Positions 55,983 to 64,000 of a DNA stretch of 64,000 nucleotides are shown one piece after another; positions within the stretch are counted from its first letter, which is position 1, and every line of letters begins with the position of its first letter. The stretch is taken from contig NW_024881669.1 in the NCBI RefSeq assembly GCF_019059575.1, positions 806,001 through 870,000 of the forward strand, read 5' to 3'. Both the position numbers and the translations under genes were made by a program. The notes beneath the pieces were generated by a model that was not told where the DNA came from, searched no databases, and saw nothing but the letters and a program-made list of their open reading frames with translations. This DNA is from Amphibalanus amphitrite (lineage: Eukaryota > Arthropoda > Thecostraca > Balanomorpha > Balanidae).

Positions 55983-55986
55983 ACAT

Positions 55987-56879
55987 AGGTATCCTCTGAA
56001 CGTGAACCTTGACCTCTGATGGCGGACTCATGTTAAAAGCTGCCGATTGCCACAAAACTTTCAGTGCCCTCGCATTAATCAATTTTACACCTACCCTGAA
56101 AATTTCATGACCCTGACCCAATTTATGACCTTTGACCTTTGACCTAGGTACTTTTCGAGACCATGTTTGGCCGGCATCGCCATTTGGCGTATGTCAGCTC
56201 GCATTAGCTGCGCGTTTTCAGTCTTTTCGTGGTGTCAAGCATTCAAACATGTGTTATGATGCTGGTCCCATGCATAAGGGTTGGTGTCAAGGTCATTTGA
56301 AGCTCAGATCAAGTCATTGACCTTTGATGACCTCGGTTCACTTTTTCGAGTTTTACATGTTTCTAGGTTAGTTTTTTTTTTTAAAAGCTGAATTCGAATT
56401 TAGCAACCATTTAAACATTTACAAAGAAGTTTTGGCCCCTTCGTAACATGACATGAAGCTGTCAGAGGCGGTTGGCACGTACTACGAATATGCGACGTAC
56501 TAGGAATGCTCGATAGTTGACTTGACCTGACCTGACCTGGCCTAAATGCATGAAGACATCATCTGTGATAAAAACTAACATGATATTCGTTATCAGCACC
56601 CCGAAAACCCCTATAGCAGCCGCACTTAACGACGCTCTAACAGGTTCCGATTTTCCCGACTTTTGGCCGGGTCATTGACCTAACCTGGTCAACCAATGAC
56701 CTAGAACCTTAAAATTGGGTACCATCGGCTTCCATTCGTCACGGGCAACACGCTTTTTTCGCAAAGCTCTAGCTCGATCAAGGGCCAAACGGCGAGAGGG
56801 GTCCAACGGACGACGGACCCCCTCCCCCATACGTTCGAGGCTGGCAAAACACCAATGTGGGCCAAGGTTAAGCCAATTT
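55987..56879. repeat. repeat-like segment with many TGACCT/AGGTCA words
   Basis: The sequence repeatedly uses TGACCT and TTTGACC, and has a GGACCCCCTCCCCCAT run near 56813-56830, in a style similar to the interior of the piggyBac-like element at 12427-13338. I could not find its inverted ends, so relatedness is only suggested. Confidence 0.35.
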
Positions 56880-57660
56880 CTATGAATTGATGTGCCGCGC
56901 TAGGTCTGCATTTGCCACCTGGTGCAGAAGGTCCTCAGTGAGCGGAGCTGCGACCTTGGTTAGCATCTGCGCTTCCAGCGCCGTGCGGCAAGCCGCAACT
57001 GGTACAACGTCCGCCTCGGCCGTGACCCCATGGTGGGGGACCGATCCGATGCAGTTGGTGACGAACTGCGGCGCGCATCTCACGCCCCAACACCTCCATG
57101 TCAGTCCTGGCCGTCGCTGGCAGCCAGGCGGCCGTTGTGTGTTCGATGGCCTCTCTGACGTGGCCGATGGCGACAGCTCGGGGCTGCCGCTCCTCCGTGC
57201 CCAGCTGCGGCCAGTGATGTGTCGAAGTTGGGCGATGTGGGGGCGGACACGGCAGCGAAGGTTGCGGCAGTGCGGGCCGAGCCCCAGGGTCCTGTCCAGC
57301 ACCACGTACTTCACGCCGAGCAGTCTCTCAGCTCAGGGCCGCCTCCCTTCCGCCATCTTGCCCGCCACACGGTTATGGCAACCGATGGCGTCTCGGTGGC
57401 CTTGCGACAGGACTAGAAGCTTACTTTTCTGGCTGGCTACTTCCGTCTTGTCCCGGGCCCATCTGAACAGGGTGTCCGCCGCTCGCTACGCCCGCTCCCA
57501 TACAGCGTCGATCTTGTTGTCCGAGCAATGTCAGAGGGTGTCGTCCACGAACACGGGTGGCGTGGTTCCTGGCAGAGGGCTGACGCTAGCGGTGCCGACC
57601 ACAACAAAAACAATACTCGGGACAGAACACTGTCCGGAGGAGCAAAGCGCAAAACGCTTG
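56880..57660 (-). pseudogene. decayed LINE reverse transcriptase C-terminal region
   Basis: On the minus strand, KYVVLDRTLGLGPH, RRVRPHIAQLRHITGRSW-like sequence and a following Ala-rich helix resemble the part of Jockey-type LINE ORF2 after the reverse transcriptase core (the VKYLGV.LDRTL...LRRLTGRSW pattern). The frame changes more than once and stops interrupt the upstream part. No other part of the element is seen nearby. Confidence 0.6.
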
Positions 57661-57795
57661 TCGAAGGAATAGCCTCGTCGAGGAGAAAAGGATCGATTTT
57701 GAGAGGACAGAGTTTTGTGTAGGCTACCAGGACAGCTACAAAATCATGATCTAAGTTTCAAAGCCGGCTCCTATTCAGAGCAGACAACCTACCTA

Positions 57796-58825
57796 CAGGG
57801 TGATCCAAAAAATTTGGAACCCCTAAATCAAAATGTCTATAAGTCCAAAAGTATTCACTTTATTGAAAAATTGCAAACACCATTAGAAAGAGCATTAAAT
57901 CCTCTATAAAATCACGTCAAATTAGTGCATGTATGTTGTAAAGCACTGACACACTATAAGCTTTTGGGATGAGCGTCAGAAAACTGAGTGAAACGAAATC
58001 GCCAATTGTTAACAATGCACTGAATCCGTTAGCACTCCATCTGTTGTTTTTTGCGAATAACACCACATCCAATTTAAATTTTATTACATAAAAGTTTACA
58101 CAGAAGCACACAATAGAACAGATACACGCGTCCTAGTTCCGCTGTTCATCCCAGCATGTGCTCAAAGCGAGCTCCGTGGGCCGTCACGCAGGCCTGCAGT
58201 CGCTTCGGGACGGCTCCGACGGCGCAGGCCAGCAGTCAGTCTCTGGGACAACTGATCCTAGCAGGCCGTCAACCTTTCCTTCAACTCCTATATGGTGCTG
58301 ATCCTCTGACCTCTATGCATAATTCGCTCCAGTTCGCTCCACACGAAGAAGTCCAAAGGGTTGAGGTCAGGACTCTTCGGTGGCCAGGCATCTGGCTCGA
58401 TGATGGCCGGGCAGGCTTCCAGAAACTCGACCACTGAGTGGGCCGTGTGGCACGGGGCACCGAATGACTATATTTTTTTTTTTTTGCTCCTGTTGAAATT
58501 CATTTTTTTTACAAAAGCACGTGAATGAGCTATTTTTATTCATGAACATCCAACATGCGACATGGTCAGAACGTGGTCAGAACAGCAAACCGCAAATCAC
58601 TGATTTGCGCATAATGTTCAAAACCGTTTCAGTGAGTTTCGTGACACAAATTTTATAGGCATATAACTGGGGCAATATTTATAGTAATAATTAAGTTCAA
58701 TCAACTTGGTTTTATAGAGAATTGAACGCTCTTTCTAATGGTGCTTGCAATTTGTCAATACTGTGAAAACTGTCGGACTTCCGGACATTTTAATTTAGGG
58801 GTTCCAATTTTTTTGGATCACCCTG
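57796..58825 (-). mobile_element. mariner/Tc1-type element with long TIRs, internally deleted
   Basis: Both ends start CAGGGTGATCCAAAAAA and are flanked by TA (57794-57795, 58826-58827), the mariner-type target duplication. The similarity of the two ends extends well beyond 100 bp (for example GCACCATTAGAAAGAGC on both sides), so the inverted repeats are unusually long for the family. About 1 kb in total, shorter than an autonomous element. Confidence 0.85.
58150..58440 (-). pseudogene. mariner transposase C-terminal remnant
   Basis: Minus-strand sequence reads WPPKSPDLNPLDFFVWSELE, the conserved region around the last catalytic acidic residue of mariner-type transposases, followed by stops and frame damage. 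The N-terminal DNA-binding part and first catalytic residues are absent, so it is not functional. Confidence 0.75.
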
Positions 58826-58827
58826 TA

Positions 58828-59356
58828 TATAAATCTATTTTTAAGTCGTGCAATTTTAAACTCCATGAGTGACTCTTACCCCAGATTCTGATGCATGTTT
58901 CGGAGTCTGAACAGTCAGTTCCGTGACTGCTCAGTTATTTTCTAGAGTCAAGGCAGCTTGGACGGTCCCGACTCAGACTCTTGGGTTGTTGTTATAACTC
59001 CAAGTGACTTCGACTCCAAAGCTCTGATGCAAAGTAGATGTTGATGAATTATCAGCTTGTATTGCAAGCTTCATGGTTCAAGGTGGCTTGCAAGGTTGCC
59101 AGGTTACAAGCTTGAAGGTTTTGGTTTCATTTTTTCGAATGTATTGTGCTAACTGCTATCCCTTTTTTATTGCAATGTTTGACTATTTCCTCAGTAGTAC
59201 AGGTGGATAATCACTGACAAGTATCAGCACCTTTTTCAGGAGCTGGTAGGTGGCGCCGTTTCACTGTCAGAAGCTGATCTACCCTTGCTGTTCCCGACCG
59301 GCTGGCGTCTCTGCTCTCCCCCGCGCCTGTGACTTGGCCGGCAGCGCTGCGCCGCC
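58828..59356. other. MED21 upstream region
   Basis: No gene recognised. Presumed MED21 5' UTR and promoter; the last 100 bases before the start turn GC-rich. Confidence 0.4.
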
Positions 59357-60594
59357 ATGGCCGACCGGCTGACGCAGCTGCAGGACGCCGTCAACGAGCT
59401 GGCCGAGCTGTTCTGTAACAGTGTGGGCATCCTGCAACAGCAGGCGGCGCCCGGCCACTTCCCCGGCTTCGACCGCGCCGGCGGCCGCACGCCGCAGCAC
59501 GTGCAGCCGGCAGAGGACTACGCCCAGCTGTTCGCCACGCTTATCGGACGCAAGGCCAAGGACATTGACACGCTGATCGACTCGCTGCCCAGCGAGGACT
59601 CCTCCACCGAGCTGCAGGTGAGTGGATCCCCCCACACCGAGCTGCAGGTAAATGGACCCTCCCCCCCCACTCACACACGGAGCTGTAGGTGAGGACTCCT
59701 CCACTGAGCTGCAGGTGAGTGGATCCCCCCCCCACACACACACACCGAGCTGCAGGTAAACGGACCCCCCCCCCCCTCCACTGAACTGTAGGTGAATGGA
59801 CCCCTCCCACACCCACACCGAGCTGCAGGTAAATGGACCCCTCCCACACCGAGCTGCAGGTAAATGGACCCTCCCCCACACACACACACACCGAGCTGCA
59901 GGTAAATTACCCCCCCCCCCACACACACACCGAGCTGCAGGTAAATGGACTCCACTCACACCCACACCGAGCTGCAGATGAGGACTCCTCCACCGAACTG
60001 CAGGTAAATACCCCCCCCCCCCACCCCACCCCCACCCACACCGAGCTGCAGGTGAGGACTCCTCCAATGAACTGCAGGTAAATGCCCCCCCCCCCGCCCC
60101 CCCCCCACCGAGCTGCAGGTAAATCCCCCCCCCCCCCGCCCCCCCACACCGAGCTGCATGTAAGGACTCCTCCACCGAACTGCAGGTAAGTCACTCTGCT
60201 CTCAGAGCTATACAAAGTACGGGTGAATGGAAACTCCTCCACCAAAATGCAGAAGATAACTTCCTCACCGAACTGTGACGGAGATCCCACTATCACTGAC
60301 GACCCCGTGAGGACTCAGCACCTCTCATTAAGAAGTGGGAGCAACTGCTGCTGTATGGCACCTCGCTGGCACTGTATTCAACTCCGAGCCCACCGCTGAC
60401 CGGGCCACCTCTACCGGCAGCTGTCCGCCCTGGAGCTGCTCGAGCGGGAGAACGAGGCGGCCGGCCAGCGGCTGCGGGAGGTGGTGTCCCGCGGCGAGCA
60501 GCTGCTGCAGCGGATCCAGGAGGCGCTGCACGATATCGCGCAGAGCCAGCTGGACACACAGCTGCTGCTGGCCGGACACCGGCCCGAGCCGTGA
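59357..60594 (+). CDS. MED21: Mediator complex subunit 21 (MED21), 144 aa
   Basis: MED21 is a core subunit of the middle module of Mediator, bridging activators and RNA polymerase II; it pairs with MED7 through a coiled coil. Two exons, 59357-59617 and 60421-60594, join in phase 0. The first encodes [37 protein letters not shown] and TLIDSLPSE, the second [20 protein letters not shown] and [11 protein letters not shown], all matching the family. The length of 144 equals human MED21. The start ATG is the first of the conserved [10 protein letters not shown]. The single intron (59618-60420) is mostly made of repeated copies of the end of exon 1 with its donor site. Confidence 0.96.
59600..60190 (+). 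repeat. echo array of MED21 exon 1 donor (about 17 copies)
   Basis: CCGAGCTGCAG|GTAAATGGACC or GTGAGTGG units, 26-43 bp apart, separated by C-rich and CA-rich runs. Ends of intact AG|GT copies: 59617 (real), 59647, 59688, 59714, 59755, 59791, 59828, 59859, 59901, 59940, 60003, 60051, 60077, 60118 and 60185. Two more have altered donors (59977, 60159). Some units also copy GAGGACTCCTCCACC from the exon. Nearly three quarters of the intron is this array. Confidence 0.97.
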
Positions 60595-61715
60595 CCGGAG
60601 CGCGCGCCCGAGTGTACACCGGTGGGTTCGCGGCGAATGGACGCTAGTGGGTATGACGGGGAGAGGACGTCTTTTGACGGCACCCCTACCGCCTGGACAT
60701 GGTCAGTGAGGGGCGGCGCTCGCCGCTGGAAGGTGCAAAGAGCAGTGGACGAGGAACTTGCCGTGCGCTGAAGAGACGCGCTGTGTTGTGTTGAGAGACG
60801 ATGTTGGATGTGTGGGGGAATGGGGGTTGTCTAGCGCTCTTTTGTACGTTTGTCCCATACGTTTTCACAGGATGAGGTGAGGGAATGGCTCGGCGACATC
60901 TCACATTGAAGATGCACGTTCTTAAACGTATCGTAAACGCGAATGCTGTGTGGTGGCATTTGTGTAAACGTATTAGCACGAAAGGTACAGCGGTTTGAAT
61001 CTTGTCGCTATCCTTGAAAGGTCATTATCATTCGTTATCATTTTGTTTTGAACTTCTGTCTGGCCATTTATATTCGAGAGATTACGAACTTCTCTAATTT
61101 ATGCCGATTCATTCATTCTGAAATTGAAATTGAGTTTTTTTTTTACACAATTCGTGACGGCTTTGCTGAATCAGACACGTCACTGGGTGTAATCCGGATG
61201 CGTTGGGCTATATTTATTGTCTCGGTGAACATGAAATTGTTCAGTTGATAACATATTTTGCGAATACATTTGTTGAGACTGTACTATTTATCCCGTCCAA
61301 AGTATCGGACCGCTTTTTATCCACTGCTTCCGATAGCGGCTCATTACCAAAGTCAGCACGTTTTTGGGGTGTAAATCAACGACATGAATCGTCGACACGT
61401 TTTCAGTCTTAACGAGTCCTCCTTTTGTGGCCCTGTTGTTACACTTCCTGCGAATTTTACATCGACTAATGCACTGACGTCCTAAAGTTGTTACAAATTG
61501 CTGCCTGCACCGCAGTGTTTATATCGATAATGTGATTGCGATCATCTCTGGTTTCATCAAATTGTTTTCGTTGCGAAACTACGGATCCTCTGCTTGCCCA
61601 TTATGATGCTGTTCAAGGGCACTACGAGCCACAAGCCTGTCACCTCTATATGTTCCTTATACGTACTGGCGTAGACCTTCGTGGGTTTCTTTGATTTCGC
61701 ACCAAGAGAGCAGCG
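60595..61715. other. MED21 3' region and intergenic
   Basis: No gene recognised; AT-rich from about 60950 on. Confidence 0.4.
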
Positions 61716-64000
61716 ATGGGCAAGAAGAAAGGAAAGGGGAAGAAGAAGAAGGCTAAAGAGCCGAGTAAGGATCCGAAAATCACCATTGCCGAGTACCTGT
61801 GAGTATTGCTTCTGTTGCCCCCCCCCCCCCCCCCACGTACACACTCTAGTGTTGCTGATTGAGTTGAGCTGATTCAGGCCATATGTTTCAGATAGCGAGA
61901 TCCCTACGTCCACAGATAGTCCTTATTCAGCCATCAGCCATCTAAGGTTGCCTAATTTAGTGTCTGCCACAGTGTCACCCCTCCACGCCTCATATGACGT
62001 GATTTCATCTGGCAGGCTGGACTGCGGGACGCAGAAGAAGCTTCGTCTGATGGAGAACGCCAAGGAATGGGAGGACGAAAACCGAGAGCTTAAGACCCAG
62101 GTACCTAGGTAATAACCATCCTGCAGTGTCCCTGACATGGCATCCAAAATTAAGTTACATCAACCCATGACTCAATTTCGAACAGAATTGACATCAACCC
62201 ATGACTCCATCTTGCCCTGTTGACTGCTGCCTGGATGTGACCGATTCACCGCCCCAACGACCTTGTCTTGGAATACGGCCCACAGCCTCACACCCGCCCC
62301 TAATTATCTCGTACCGCGCCGTCCGTCAGGTGGGCGGCCAGCGGTCGGAGCTGGACGCCACCATCGCGTTCCTGCGCCGCCAGGAGGGCTCAGAGCGGCG
62401 CGCCTGTGACGAGGACGTGGCCGCGCGAGACGGCGAGATCGGAGAGGCGGAGGCGCAGCTGCGCGCCGAGCAGCGCCGCCACGAGCGCGCAGAGTTCGGT
62501 TAGACGCCGGCCGGCCGCGGGTGGGGCGGGGCAGAGAGGTCCGGGGGGAGGGACCGGGACACCGCGCTGGTCGTAGGACACCCCATGGAGTGCATGAACG
62601 AAAAAAATGTTTCCCTCCCAGGGATTAACGTAAATCGCTTATCCCTTAGAGTGCGGGAAAAAAGGACGGAGAGGGTGGATCCTTAAGAGGGCTAAACGGG
62701 TTGATAGGTGGAGAGGGTGAAGCCGTGCATGCCTCGTGCCTTGTATTTGGTGACATCGGCCTGTCCCGGCTACCCTAACACCGCGCCCATGCCCCTCAGA
62801 ACTCAGTTGGGACCCTAACACGTCCGCGCCTGTGCCCTCAGAACTGTCTGAGGAGGCCTGTTTCTAACATCGAACCTGTGCCCCTCAGATCTGTCGGAGG
62901 AGGCCTGTTCCTAACATCTCGTCTTTGCCTCTCAGTTCGGAGATTCGTCCCTAACACCGCACCTCTTCCCTCAGAGCTGTCGGAGGAGCTGCGAGAGGTG
63001 ATGATGGAGGCGACCGACAAACAGGAGCAGGTCGACTTCTGGAAGAACTACCCCTTCAACCAGAACCTGGAGAAACGAGAAAAGATAAAGTGCCTGAAAC
63101 TAGGAATTCAGCAGATCGATCAGCTTCATGACGCATTTGAAAGTGAGCGTCAACTTACACTCAGTTTGATTCATCCGAGTCATTCGAATCGATTTTTTTT
63201 TTACAAAATGCTTCGATAAACTCCGCTGCTGAATCTGATTTGTTCTAGTCGACAGTGGACATCCAACTCCGACTACCAGTTACGTTTCCATGATTGGTAC
63301 AACGCGCATTCACATTCGGTGAGTTCGCGCTGTGTCTTTCGGTAACCAAAACCCGTTCAACTCACACTAAGTCTGACCCGTGATTCCTCCAACCCTCGTC
63401 CGCCACTGACACTCACCTCCCACATCTCCGTTCGGCAGCCCAGCTGGACGGCAACTTCCGCTACATGCAGAACTACCTGGTGTCGGGCCACGTGCGCCGT
63501 CTGGAGCGCGCCAAACGGAGCGCGGCGGCGCGCGCGCTGCGTCACGTCTCGTTGAGCGACCACAGCGACCTGGTGGCGCAGGCGGCTCTCTGTCTGCAGA
63601 GCGTCATCAACCACCAGCACGGCGACACGCTGCGAGACCACATGGACTGGATCGGTGAGACATTAGATGCATTGGATCCGTGAGAGACATGGACTGGTTT
63701 AGTGAGAGTGGGCTGGATCGGTGAGAACTGATGGACTGGATCGATCCGAGATAGACTGGATCGGTGAGCGGGGTGGGGAGGAGAACCTGCCGGAGGAGGC
63801 GAGTGAGAGGCGGATCAGTGAGCCAACTCTGCCCCACAGCTGCCCATTTGATGGATGTGTGCCGGACGGCGAGCCCTGTGATGTAGGTGGGCTACTCTCA
63901 GTCCCCCTAAACTGGCTTCCCTGACGCTCTCCTCTGCTCCCACGCCGGCAGAGGGCCAGAACTCGTCTCTGAAGCACTCGCTGGCGCCGCTGCGGCGTCT
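61716..64000 (+). CDS. coiled-coil protein, possibly ciliary (CCDC83/BBOF1-like), partial at right edge
   Basis: Exons 61716-61798, 62016-62100, 62330-62498, 62975-63142, 63439-63654 and 63952 to beyond the window join in frame with GT-AG borders, giving 256 residues so far. The N-terminus is a lysine/glycine block (MGKKKGKGKKKKAKEPSK), followed by long charged helices (ENAKEWEDENRELKTQ, LSEELREVMMEATDKQEQ) with heptad-like spacing, then FWKNYPFNQNLEKREKIKCL. The Lys-rich start plus coiled coil resembles small ciliary basal-body proteins such as CCDC83 or BBOF1, but I cannot assign an orthologue. The acceptor at 62974 and donor at 63655 carry echo arrays. Confidence 0.75.
62780..62990 (+). 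repeat. echo array at coiled-coil gene exon 4 acceptor (5 copies)
   Basis: CCCTCAG followed by variants of AACTGTCTGAGGAGGCCTGT and then CTAACA, with exon-like starts at 62800, 62842, 62889, 62936 and the real 62975 (periods 39-47 bp). Copies 2 and 3 preserve the exon words CTGTCGGAGGAG almost fully. Confidence 0.92.
63640..63770 (+). repeat. echo array at coiled-coil gene exon 5 donor (about 4 copies)
   Basis: ATGGACTGGATCG|GTGAGA (real donor 63655) recurs as GGATCCGTGAGAGACATGG, GGCTGGATCG|GTGAGAAC (63721) and AGACTGGATCG|GTGAGC (63764), with partial copies between. Confidence 0.88.

Noticed and set aside
59279-60175. 298-codon minus-strand frame opposite MED21
   Set aside because: It is the reverse reading of the echo array (repeated QLGV/CSS words) and of MED21 exon 1.

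Overview
This is a eukaryotic window: spliced protein genes with GT-AG introns, GC-rich exons in AT-leaning intergenic DNA, many tandem repeats, and several classes of transposon. A gustatory-receptor-family chemoreceptor and arthropod-style retroelements point to an arthropod. A crustacean such as a barnacle is my guess, but the sequence alone does not settle the species.

Layout. 1-9 kb: no gene I can support; one TTAA-flanked MITE, minisatellites and a roughly 300-bp (CT)n tract. 9.5-15.8 kb, minus strand: MSTO1 (misato) in at least seven exons, with a piggyBac-like TIR element in one intron. 16.3-18.8 kb, minus: a broken LINE (ORF1 plus the start of ORF2) between the divergent MSTO1 and TRAPPC10 genes. 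21.0-36.2 kb, plus: TRAPPC10 in 16 coding exons, with a hAT-like element, a second TTAA MITE and a palindromic TIR element in its introns. 39.4-40.7 kb, minus: an intron-poor gustatory receptor. 41.8-43.8 kb, plus: NDUFS7. 44.5-46.9 kb, minus: cytosolic tryptophanyl-tRNA synthetase. 47.4-53.5 kb, minus: a complete Ty3/Gypsy LTR retrotransposon with matching LTRs, a 4-bp target duplication and a canonical -1 frameshift heptamer. 54.5-56.0 kb: an unclassified TIR element with GGGAACG repeats. 56.9-57.7 kb: a decayed LINE reverse transcriptase end. 57.8-58.8 kb: a mariner-type element. 59.4-60.6 kb, plus: MED21. 61.7 kb to the right edge, plus: a coiled-coil protein gene, incomplete.

The host genes are unrelated housekeeping functions (vesicle tethering, mitochondrial shape, complex I, translation, transcription) plus one sensory receptor. 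They are neighbours, not a pathway.

The most unusual feature is a recurrent structure I call exon-edge echo arrays. At many exon boundaries the last or first 10-75 bases of the exon, together with the splice site, are tandemly repeated into the adjoining intron, giving 2 to about 17 copies with periods of about 20-105 bp. TRAPPC10 shows this at about ten junctions. MED21, MSTO1, NDUFS7 and the coiled-coil gene show it too. Only the copy touching the real exon fits the reading frame of the conserved protein. The arrays differ in sequence from one junction to the next, so this is a recurrent process rather than one repeat family.
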